A model generated the notes under the pieces. It worked only from the letters and a program-made list of their open reading frames with translations. It was not told the DNA's origin and ran no database searches. This document shows positions 27,074 through 35,132 of a stretch of 59,498 nt of DNA, piece by piece (position 1 is the stretch's first letter; each line of letters opens with the position of its first letter). The stretch is from an uncultured Pelagibacteraceae bacterium. Lineage in GTDB: Bacteria > Pseudomonadota > Alphaproteobacteria > Pelagibacterales > Pelagibacteraceae. The position numbers and the translations under genes were made by a program. Location of the stretch: positions 1 to 59,498 of the forward strand of contig CACMPD010000006.1 of the NCBI GenBank assembly GCA_902615425.1. Direction: 5' to 3'.

Positions 27074-28399
27074 ATGGCAAAAAATTTGTTCAAAATCGCT
27101 AAACAAAAAAAGATAAAATATTTTTTAATAAGTTTTGTAGATTTATTTGGAGTTTTAAGATCAAAATTAGTTCCAACTAATGCAATAAAAGAAATGCAAA
27201 CAGCGGGTGCAGGTTTTGCTGGTTTTGCTGCATGGCTTGACATGACACCAGCAGACTCTGACATGTTTGGTATTCCTGACCCAGATAGTTTAATTCAATT
27301 ACCTTGGAATAAAGAAATTGGTTGGTTAGCATCAGATCTTTGGATGAATGGAAAACCTGTTGAGGCTTCACCCAGAGTAATGCTCAAGAAACAAATTAAA
27401 GAACTTGCAAAACGAGGTTTAACGATGAAATCTGGTGTAGAGTGTGAATATTTTCTAATTTCAGAAGATGGAAAATCCATTGCAGATCCAAGAGATACAC
27501 AGTCAAAACCTTGTTATGATCAATCGGCATTAATGAGAAGATATGAGCTTATCAAAGAAATTTGCGATTGCATGATAGAAATGGGATGGGGTCCTTATCA
27601 AAACGATCATGAGGATGCTAATGGTCAATTTGAAATGAATTGGGATTATTCAGATTGTTTAACAACAGCTGATAGACATACTTTCTTTAAGTATATGGTA
27701 AAAACAATTGCTGAAAAACACGGACTAAGAGCAACATTTATGCCTAAACCTTTTCAAAATTTAACAGGCAATGGTTGTCATGCGCATATTTCTGTTTGGC
27801 AGGGTAAGAAAAATAAATTTTTAGATCCAAAAGATAAACTTGGTTTAAGTAAAATGGCATATAATTTTTTGGGAGGAGTGATCAAGAATGCCTCTTCGCT
27901 ATCTGCTTTCTTTAATCCAACAATCAATAGTTATAGAAGAATAAATGCCCCACCAACAAAATCAGGAGCGTCATGGTCTCCAAGTAGTATTTCTTACACA
28001 GGAAATAACAGAACTCACATGATAAGAATTCCTGATCCTGGTAGATTTGAATTAAGATTAATGGACGGGTCTGCTAATCCGTATTTATTACAAGCTGGAG
28101 TTTTAGCTGCTGGATTACATGGTTTAAAAAATAAGATCAATCCAGGAAAACCTTTGCATTGTAATATGTATACGGACTATAAAAAATATCCTAACCTTCC
28201 AAAACTTCCAAATGAATTGAAACAATCACTAGTACAATTAAAGAATAATAAGGAAATGAATAAAAGTTTTGGTAAAGATACTATTAATAGCTTTGTTAAG
28301 CTAAGAAGTTCAGAGATTAAAGAATTTAATAGGAAAGAAAAATTTAATAAGTCAAAGCCCGTCACTAAATGGGAAAGTCAAAATACTTTAGATTGCTAA
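27074..28399 (+). CDS. gmaS: Gamma-glutamylmethylamide synthetase / type III glutamine synthetase
   Basis: A 441-residue ligase close in length and pattern to GlnT/GMAS enzymes. Key blocks: KYFLISFVDLFGVLRSKLVP at the start, GAGFAGFAAWLDMTPADSDMF, E123 and E125 in VECEYF, NDHEDANGQFEMNW at 177-190, GNGCHAHIS with H236 and H238, and RFELRLMDGSANPYLLQ. GMAS makes gamma-glutamylmethylamide from glutamate, methylamine and ATP, the substrate of MgsABC. Ordinary glutamine synthesis is the alternative. It is followed directly by the PLP lyase gene, whose GTG begins one base after the stop. Confidence 0.8.
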   Translation: MAKNLFKIAKQKKIKYFLISFVDLFGVLRSKLVPTNAIKEMQTAGAGFAGFAAWLDMTPADSDMFGIPDPDSLIQLPWNKEIGWLASDLWMNGKPVEASPRVMLKKQIKELAKRGLTMKSGVECEYFLISEDGKSIADPRDTQSKPCYDQSALMRRYELIKEICDCMIEMGWGPYQNDHEDANGQFEMNWDYSDCLTTADRHTFFKYMVKTIAEKHGLRATFMPKPFQNLTGNGCHAHISVWQGKKNKFLDPKDKLGLSKMAYNFLGGVIKNASSLSAFFNPTINSYRRINAPPTKSGASWSPSSISYTGNNRTHMIRIPDPGRFELRLMDGSANPYLLQAGVLAAGLHGLKNKINPGKPLHCNMYTDYKKYPNLPKLPNELKQSLVQLKNNKEMNKSFGKDTINSFVKLRSSEIKEFNRKEKFNKSKPVTKWESQNTLDC

Positions 28400-28400
28400 A

Positions 28401-29513
28401 GTGAATTGGAAGTTAACGAAATTTTTAATCAACGGCAATTTTAAATTCAAAAGAAATTATGTCCTTAAATATTTACCTTCCACTATGCTTTCCAATGCTT
28501 TTAATTCAATTTCTAGCTGGAGAAATTATAGAGCTACTCCTCTATTAAAACTTAATAAACTTCAAAAAAATTTAAAGCTCAACAATATTTTTTACAAAGA
28601 TGAATCTAAAAGGTTTCATTTAAAATCCTTCAAAGCCCTTGGTGGTGCTTATGCAGTAGAAAAAATATCTAAAGGGAAAAAAAATATTACAATTTCCTCT
28701 GCAACAGCAGGTAATCATGGTAGATCGGTTGCGTGGGGAGCGCAAAGATTAAAATTAAAATGTAAAATATTTGTAAGCCAATATGTGAGTGCAACAAGAG
28801 TAAATGAAATTAAAAAATTTGGTGCTGAAGTTATAAGAGTTAAAGGGGATTATGAAAACTCCCTAAGAGAATGTCAAAAACAATCAAAAAAAAATAATTG
28901 GAAAATTGTTCAAGATGTATCAACAAAAAATTATAAGTATGTTCCTCAACTTACTATGGCGGGATACTCAATAATGATAAAGGAAATCTCCAAACAAACT
29001 AATCAGTATATAACTCATATATTTCTACAAGCAGGTGTTGGAGGATTAGCAGCTGGTGTGGTTGCTGGTGTTGCAAAATATTTTAAAAGAATACCTAAAA
29101 TTATAATCGTCGAACCTGATCAAGCTGATTGTGTGCTTCAAAGTATTAAAAGTAATAAACTAAAAAAGATTAGAATTAAAAAAGAGAGCATTATGGGTGG
29201 AATGTCGTGTAATGAGATGTCTTTGGTACCATGGCAAATATTAAAAAGTGCCAGCGATTGTTGTGTATCGATCTCAGATAAAAATATTGCAAAAACTATA
29301 GCTGGCCTAAAAGATAAAAAGTTCAGCAAGATTTCTATTACAGGTGGTGAATGCGCAGCTCCAGGCGTTATCGCTTTGATAGGAATATGTAATAATATTA
29401 GAGCTAAAAAATTCCTTAATCTTAATGAAAGTTCAAATATTCTAGTCATAGGATGCGAAGGAAATGCAGATGTAAAACTTTACAAACAACTGCTATCTAA
29501 AGGTAGAAAATAG
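28401..29513 (+). CDS. PLP-dependent diaminopropionate ammonia-lyase-like protein
   Basis: A 370-residue fold-type II PLP enzyme of the threonine-dehydratase group. The KDESKRFHLKSFKALGGAYA block with the PLP lysine K78 and SATAGNHGRSVAWGAQRL match diaminopropionate ammonia-lyase (YgeX/DpaL) better than IlvA. There is no C-terminal ACT regulatory domain. DpaL turns 2,3-diaminopropionate into pyruvate and ammonia; a related beta-elimination substrate is possible. It starts with GTG one base after the gmaS stop, and is therefore the last gene of the nitrogen block. Confidence 0.8.
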   Translation: MNWKLTKFLINGNFKFKRNYVLKYLPSTMLSNAFNSISSWRNYRATPLLKLNKLQKNLKLNNIFYKDESKRFHLKSFKALGGAYAVEKISKGKKNITISSATAGNHGRSVAWGAQRLKLKCKIFVSQYVSATRVNEIKKFGAEVIRVKGDYENSLRECQKQSKKNNWKIVQDVSTKNYKYVPQLTMAGYSIMIKEISKQTNQYITHIFLQAGVGGLAAGVVAGVAKYFKRIPKIIIVEPDQADCVLQSIKSNKLKKIRIKKESIMGGMSCNEMSLVPWQILKSASDCCVSISDKNIAKTIAGLKDKKFSKISITGGECAAPGVIALIGICNNIRAKKFLNLNESSNILVIGCEGNADVKLYKQLLSKGRK

Positions 29514-29520
29514 AATTTCT

Positions 29521-30942
29521 ATGACAAAAAACGCCATTACATGGATCAGAGAAGATTTTAGAATTGAGCATAACCCTGCTCTTGCTTATGCTACTCAAAA
29601 TCATGAAAATGTAGCGGCTTTATATATCTATAACAAAGCTGATTTTGATAATAAAAGAGAAGCACAAAAATGGTGGCTTTCAAAATCTTTAGAAGTGTTC
29701 CAGTCAGAACTATTGAAATATAAAATCAATCTTCAGATATTAGAAGGTGATGAATTAGAGGTTTTTTCTAAAATAAAAAAAAAAGATGATGTTTCAATAT
29801 ATTGGAATAAAATTTATGAGCCTGATGTAATTGCTAAAGGAAAAAAAATCAGAGATGTTTTTATTAAAAACGAAATCGAATTTAAGTATTTTAAAGGAAA
29901 TATATTAAATGAATTTCAAGAAGTAACTAAAAATGACGGAACTCCTTTTAAAGTTTTTACCCCATTTTGGAGAAATGCTGAGCAAAAATTTTTAGGCTTG
30001 CCTCCAAATAAAAATTACGTTGTTAAGAAAAAAACTAAAACGTTCTCCTTGTTTAGAAATTCCATTGAACCAACAAAAATTCTGCCAAAAAAAAACTGGT
30101 ATAAAAAATTTGAGAGTTATTGGAATGTATCTGAAAATGACTCGAAGAAGATTTTAAATGACTTAATTGCAAATAAAATAAAAGATTACGGAACCGCAAG
30201 AGACTATCCATCTATTGAAGGAACCTCAAAATTATCACCCTACATAAAACATGGACAAATTCATGTAAATACAATTTGGAATAAGTGTAAAGAGATGAAA
30301 TTTAAAGGGATTGGATATAGAAAATATATTAATGAATTGGGATGGAGAGAATTTTCACATAGCTTAATAAATTACTTCCCAGAGTTTTTAAAAGGAAATT
30401 ATAGAAAAGAATTTGATAAATTTCCTTGGGTAAAGAATGAAAAATTTTTAAAGGCTTGGAAGTCTGGAATGACAGGTTATCCAATAGTTGATGCTGGAAT
30501 GAGAGAACTTTATGAAACTGGATGGATGCATAATAGAATTAGAATGGTGGTTGGATCTTTTCTGGTTAAACATTTGAGAATTAATTGGACTGAGGGAGAA
30601 AAACATTTTCGAAACTGCCTACTTGATTTTAATAAAGCTAATAATGTTGCCCAATGGCAATGGGTAGCAGGTTGTGGAGCGGATGCAGCACCATATTTCA
30701 GAATATTCAATCCAATTCTTCAAGGAGAAAAATTTGATAAAGAAGGAAAATATGTAAAAAAATGGATACCTGAATTAAGTAAAGTACCACAAAAATTTAT
30801 TCACAAACCTTGGGAAATGGAAACGAAATATCAAGAAGCAATAAACACTATCATTGGGAAAAATTATCCCAAACCAATTGTTATCCATGAAGAAGCAAGA
30901 GAGGCAGCGCTTAAAGCTTTTCAAAGTTTAAAAAAAAACTAG
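29521..30942 (+). CDS. phrB: Deoxyribodipyrimidine photolyase
   Basis: A 473-residue DNA photolyase of the cryptochrome/photolyase family. The N-terminal antenna-binding Rossmann domain begins ITWIREDFRIEHNPAL. The C-terminal FAD domain has GTARDYPSIEGTSKLSPYIKHGQI, GWREFSHSL, YPIVDAGMRELYETGWMHNR and NNVAQWQWVAGCGADAAPYFRIFNP. It repairs UV-induced cyclobutane pyrimidine dimers using visible light, expected in a surface-ocean cell. Its stop shares a CTAG with the stop of the convergent M50/HlyD gene. Confidence 0.97.
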   Translation: MTKNAITWIREDFRIEHNPALAYATQNHENVAALYIYNKADFDNKREAQKWWLSKSLEVFQSELLKYKINLQILEGDELEVFSKIKKKDDVSIYWNKIYEPDVIAKGKKIRDVFIKNEIEFKYFKGNILNEFQEVTKNDGTPFKVFTPFWRNAEQKFLGLPPNKNYVVKKKTKTFSLFRNSIEPTKILPKKNWYKKFESYWNVSENDSKKILNDLIANKIKDYGTARDYPSIEGTSKLSPYIKHGQIHVNTIWNKCKEMKFKGIGYRKYINELGWREFSHSLINYFPEFLKGNYRKEFDKFPWVKNEKFLKAWKSGMTGYPIVDAGMRELYETGWMHNRIRMVVGSFLVKHLRINWTEGEKHFRNCLLDFNKANNVAQWQWVAGCGADAAPYFRIFNPILQGEKFDKEGKYVKKWIPELSKVPQKFIHKPWEMETKYQEAINTIIGKNYPKPIVIHEEAREAALKAFQSLKKN

Positions 30943-33044
30943 AAACCACTTTCTCTGACAAAAAGTGAAAATACGTTTTTAAATATTTTTATAAACGGAC
31001 TATATCTATTACCATCAATATGCACATAACCTGGTACTTCCCATTCAATTAAATCATTTTTATCAATTGTAGAAAAGGTAACCTGATAATGAGCTGACAT
31101 TGGTCTATTTTCATACTCCTTATTTGTAGTGTTTCTAGTAGCTATAGGTCCATCAAATTTTGAAGATAAAGATAAATAAGGAAGAATAGAAATTGCAGAC
31201 CTATCTAAATTCTTGGATACCAATTTAATTCTAGAGTGTTCTCCATTAAATGGAATAAAAATTGCATATTCATTAATTTTAAACCTATCTAATTCACTCT
31301 CTTTTAAATAACCCACAACTGAACCTGGTCCATATTTACTAACTCCACCAAGCGGATCTAAATTGTTGACCCATTGATTTATAGATAAATTGGAAAAATC
31401 CTTAATTTTTCCGTTAACAGGCGACTTAAGTAATAATTTTGATTTTGTTTTACTAAGACCATCTAATTCATTTTGAAGAAAGATTAATTGTTGCTGAACT
31501 ATCATATATTCATTGAGGTTGTTGGCTAACTTACTAAGTCTATTGATTTTGGTTTTTGTTAATTTTATTTTTCTTCTAACCTTATCAATTTCTAAATTTA
31601 AATCAGGTGATGACAATTCGATCAATTTCTGTCCTTTTTTAACATCTTGGTTCTTTGTTACAAAAATCTCCTTTACCTTAGCAGGATATGGAGAATAAAT
31701 TTTTGTATATTGCTCAGAAACATATACTGCAGGAATTTTAATCGACGATTTCCAAGGAAAAAATAAAATTACAAATAAAACAAAAAAAATTGAGAGCAGC
31801 CTTTTTGTTTTAAAATTAAATTTAATTTGAGATTTGAGATTATACCAATTTTTAATTTCAGTAATTATAGGTCTTAAAATGAACCAATAAATTTCAATTA
31901 CAAATAAGATAATTCCTAAAGTTTTAAATGCTAAATGATAAACTAATAGGGCGATCCCTAAAAATATAAAAAATCTATAAACCCAAGTCAGCCACGCGTA
32001 AGAAATAAACGTCCAGTGTCTTGTCGGGTTTAAATCTTCAGGTGGTGGATGATTAAAACCAAATAAAATTTCTCTTAATTGCCATCTTGCAAGAGCAAAT
32101 GATCTAGGTTGCAAGTTCTCAGCTTTAAGCCAATCAGAAAAAACATAATATCCATCAAATCTCATAAAAGGACTGACGTTGATAGCTAGTGATGAAATCC
32201 AACTTGTAGTGGCAATAAAAAATGCAACACTTTTTAAGCCACCATCTGGAAGTATGGCCCATAAAAAAGTTGAGATTAACGCGAGATGAAGTTCAGTTAA
32301 AATCCCCGCAAAATTAATTAATAATCTATCTTTATGATCCCTCAGTCTCCATGCATCAGAAGTATCAGTATATAAAAATGGAAAGAAAACGAGAAAAGCT
32401 ATACCTATTGAAGATACTCGACACCCAAAATATTTTGAGACAAAAGCATGACCAAGCTCATGTAAAGATTTAACAAAAACCAATGTAATTAAATAAAGTA
32501 TTAATCCTTTAAAAGAAAAAAAATATAAAAATGTATTTTTAAAACTTTCAATTTGCTGGATAACAAGACAAATACCAATAAAACCTAATATGTAAATTAA
32601 ATTTCTAATTTTTTTTGATCCAAGTATTTTTGCATACCTCAGTGTTCGGCCAAGCCATTCGTCAGGTTTTACCAAAGGTATTTTAAAAAAAAGATAACTA
32701 TGAATTAAAAATAGTAACCAATTTTTTTTTTGTGCATTTTTTTGTTTTAGTAAGATATTGTCAAACTGTCCTCTTGGTTGAATAATTAGATTATTTAATT
32801 GTAAAAAATTTATAAATTTCTTTATCTCTTCACTATCAGCTTCAATACCATCACGATTAATTTTTTTTTCAAAAACTTTAATATCATCACCCCCACTCCA
32901 ATTTTTGATTAATCTAAAAGCTGTAAGTCCCAGGGTAAAATATTTATTTCTTAAAGCATCATACAATAGCCAAGCAGGAGAGCCATCTTCCCTGCTATTT
33001 CCTCTTAATATTTCTAAATCTTCTCTTAAATATGGAATGATCAT
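30939..33044 (-). CDS. PqqD-like / M50 site-2 protease / HlyD fusion protein
   Basis: A 701-residue polytopic membrane protein. Residues 1-100 resemble a PqqD-like peptide-binding module (SPAWLLYDALRNKYFTLGLTA). Residues about 145-430 are a membrane M50 metalloprotease with the intact zinc site HELGH (195-199) and the third ligand in NVSPFMRFDGYY (D297). A further TM segment (about 415-435) leads into a HlyD-type periplasmic part: barrel-sandwich lipoyl half, coiled coil and PVNGKIKDF. It is last in the operon after the giant secreted protein and two other adaptors, overlapping its neighbour by four bases. A role in processing and export of that protein is inferred. Confidence 0.85.
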   Translation of the reverse strand: MIIPYLREDLEILRGNSREDGSPAWLLYDALRNKYFTLGLTAFRLIKNWSGGDDIKVFEKKINRDGIEADSEEIKKFINFLQLNNLIIQPRGQFDNILLKQKNAQKKNWLLFLIHSYLFFKIPLVKPDEWLGRTLRYAKILGSKKIRNLIYILGFIGICLVIQQIESFKNTFLYFFSFKGLILYLITLVFVKSLHELGHAFVSKYFGCRVSSIGIAFLVFFPFLYTDTSDAWRLRDHKDRLLINFAGILTELHLALISTFLWAILPDGGLKSVAFFIATTSWISSLAINVSPFMRFDGYYVFSDWLKAENLQPRSFALARWQLREILFGFNHPPPEDLNPTRHWTFISYAWLTWVYRFFIFLGIALLVYHLAFKTLGIILFVIEIYWFILRPIITEIKNWYNLKSQIKFNFKTKRLLSIFFVLFVILFFPWKSSIKIPAVYVSEQYTKIYSPYPAKVKEIFVTKNQDVKKGQKLIELSSPDLNLEIDKVRRKIKLTKTKINRLSKLANNLNEYMIVQQQLIFLQNELDGLSKTKSKLLLKSPVNGKIKDFSNLSINQWVNNLDPLGGVSKYGPGSVVGYLKESELDRFKINEYAIFIPFNGEHSRIKLVSKNLDRSAISILPYLSLSSKFDGPIATRNTTNKEYENRPMSAHYQVTFSTIDKNDLIEWEVPGYVHIDGNRYSPFIKIFKNVFSLFVRESGF

Positions 33045-34378
33045 ATGCCGATTAATTGTCGAATAAATGTAATTGGTTTTCTAAATAAATAATAAAATAA
33101 AATAGTTCTATCTCCATAAACCTTAGCTGTTCCTCGTAAACCAATTCTTGGGGTATCCTTACTCCCCTCAAAACTTGATATTAACTTATAAGAAAGAACT
33201 TCTTCTGGTGAGAGCTCTGGCTCATAAGTAGATCTTAAAATCTTACCTTTGTAAGAACTCATAGGATTTATGTCTAAAAAGATATTGGTATCAGCATTTT
33301 CGTTAATAACGATTGAATCTTTTACTGGAAGCCATATGAGAAATTCAATGTTCGCAGGATCTGCAATAGTCAATATTTTTTCACCAACTGATACGGGCTT
33401 ACCTTGCCAATCAGATTTTCTATCCACAATAACTACCCCTTTTTTTTCAGCATATATTTTTGAATTTTTTAATTTTCTTTCTGCAGAACTTAACTCTACC
33501 CTTCTTAAATCAACTTGTGCCATAAGTTCTGCCAATCTTGATTTTTGTTCATTATCAGTAAAAGATGATTGCCTTGTTCTTAAAAGTTCCTTTTCAGAAA
33601 CTTGCAGTGATTGTTTTGCTAGATTAAATTGATTTAACAAGTCAATATCTTCTAATAAAACCAACAAATCTCCTGGTTTTGTTTGATCATTATTATTTGC
33701 AACAATTTTTTTAACTACTCCATCAAATGGAGACGTAATTAAAAAAGGATTTTTTGCTACAACCTCAACCGGAGCAGTACTAGTCATTCGAACTGGGAAA
33801 AGAAATATTAATATAATTACCGAAATTGTAATCCAACGTTTTTTTCCAGTAAAATTTTTTTTGAAAAATTCTCTAATTGAGTAATTGACTAAAAATGTAT
33901 TGTAAGCATGGCCATAAGTTCTTGATAAATGTGAGATTAATTCATTTTCATTCTCAGAAAAAATTTCATTTCGAGCTAATAAAAGAAATCCTTGTAGACC
34001 CCTTTGAGGTGAAAATATTGGAATACGAAGTAAATATTGAGGAATATTTTTTGGTTTTTGTTTTTTAATTTTTTTTGAGAATTTATCTAAATCAATTGGT
34101 TCAATCTCCTTAAGATTTTGATTGGATTTATGATTAACAATACTCTCAACAAACGTAATTAATGGTGCAGTTCTATCAACTGAGGCGATATCTGATATTG
34201 CCTCCACATGATATTTATCTGTAGGACTTTTAAGTAATAAAAATGAAGTTGTATAATCAATTATTTCCCTAGTTTCATTTACAACAAGAAAACTTAATTC
34301 ATCTTTACTTTTTGCCTCTCTAGTTTTTTTTTCTAGGCTAATTAATCTTGCAATCTTGATATTTTTATCTTGGCTCAA
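33041..34378 (-). CDS. HlyD-family adaptor with GAF-like N-terminal domain
   Basis: A 445-residue protein. Residues about 1-160 look like a cytoplasmic GAF-type sensor fold (ELSFLVVNETREIIDYTTSFLLL ahead of ISPQRGLQG-like strands). A single membrane helix follows (WITISVIILIFLFPV, about residues 190-205), then a HlyD periplasmic adaptor with the biotinyl-lipoyl halves SPFDGVVKKIVANNNDQTKPG and AEKKGVVIVDR around a coiled coil. Both ends overlap neighbours by four bases, so it is translated together with the other two adaptors. The GAF part could regulate secretion, but the ligand is unknown. Confidence 0.8.
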   Translation of the reverse strand: MSQDKNIKIARLISLEKKTREAKSKDELSFLVVNETREIIDYTTSFLLLKSPTDKYHVEAISDIASVDRTAPLITFVESIVNHKSNQNLKEIEPIDLDKFSKKIKKQKPKNIPQYLLRIPIFSPQRGLQGFLLLARNEIFSENENELISHLSRTYGHAYNTFLVNYSIREFFKKNFTGKKRWITISVIILIFLFPVRMTSTAPVEVVAKNPFLITSPFDGVVKKIVANNNDQTKPGDLLVLLEDIDLLNQFNLAKQSLQVSEKELLRTRQSSFTDNEQKSRLAELMAQVDLRRVELSSAERKLKNSKIYAEKKGVVIVDRKSDWQGKPVSVGEKILTIADPANIEFLIWLPVKDSIVINENADTNIFLDINPMSSYKGKILRSTYEPELSPEEVLSYKLISSFEGSKDTPRIGLRGTAKVYGDRTILFYYLFRKPITFIRQLIGI

Positions 34379-35112
34379 AATTTAACAATCCCACTCATTC
34401 CTGGAATTAAACTCTCATATTTTTCATTAAACTGAGCTTTTAATTCAATTGTTTGACTAGCAGCATCTACTGTAGCACCTAAACTAATTATTTTTGCATT
34501 TAGCTCATCTCCTGTCTCATCAATAATGATTTTGACATCATGACCTTTTTTCAACCAACTCAACCATTTACTTGGCACAACAACTGCTGCTTCTAAAAGT
34601 CCATCGCCTACAATATCCATTAATGGCTGTCGCTGTTCAATACTCGTATATACATTGGTGTAAACATCCATCACTCTTCCATCATACGGAGCTACAATAT
34701 TACATCTTTCGACATTAAGTTTAGCAATAGTTAATTCAGCTTCAGCTTTTTTAAGAGCTGACTCAGATAATTGATATTGTAACTCTCCAATAGACCTCAT
34801 ATCCAAAAGTTCTTTATCATTCTTAAGCTGAACTTGTGCACTTTTATGATCTGCCTTAATGACTTCTAATTGCGCGTTATACAATTTGCAGTCAAAACTA
34901 ATAAGAGTGTCACCTTTTTTGAATGCATCTCCCATTAAAAAATTTATCTTTTCAACTCTTGCTGCAATCTCACTTGAAATTAATACCTTTTCAGTAGCAG
35001 TTACTAAAGTTCTTGCTTCTCTGATTTCTTCCTCTGTAGTAGCGGTATCATGGTTATCTGCTTGTGCAACATTGATAAGTAAAAATAAAATTATAAAAAT
35101 TAGTTTTTTCAT
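34375..35112 (-). CDS. Periplasmic adaptor protein, RND/HlyD type
   Basis: A 245-residue secreted adaptor with a signal peptide (first 18 residues, ending NVAQA-D). It shows the standard periplasmic adaptor layout: lipoyl half (AARVEKINFLMGDAFKKGDTLISFD), an alpha-helical hairpin (about 78-130), the second lipoyl half (IVAPYDGRVMD), and a beta-barrel domain ending PGMSGIVKF. Unlike its two operon partners it has no membrane helix and no extra domain. It lies 20 bases after the giant protein gene and probably connects an inner-membrane component to the divergent TolC-like lipoprotein. Confidence 0.88.
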   Translation of the reverse strand: MKKLIFIILFLLINVAQADNHDTATTEEEIREARTLVTATEKVLISSEIAARVEKINFLMGDAFKKGDTLISFDCKLYNAQLEVIKADHKSAQVQLKNDKELLDMRSIGELQYQLSESALKKAEAELTIAKLNVERCNIVAPYDGRVMDVYTNVYTSIEQRQPLMDIVGDGLLEAAVVVPSKWLSWLKKGHDVKIIIDETGDELNAKIISLGATVDAASQTIELKAQFNEKYESLIPGMSGIVKF

Positions 35113-35132
35113 AGATCAATATAGAATACTGC

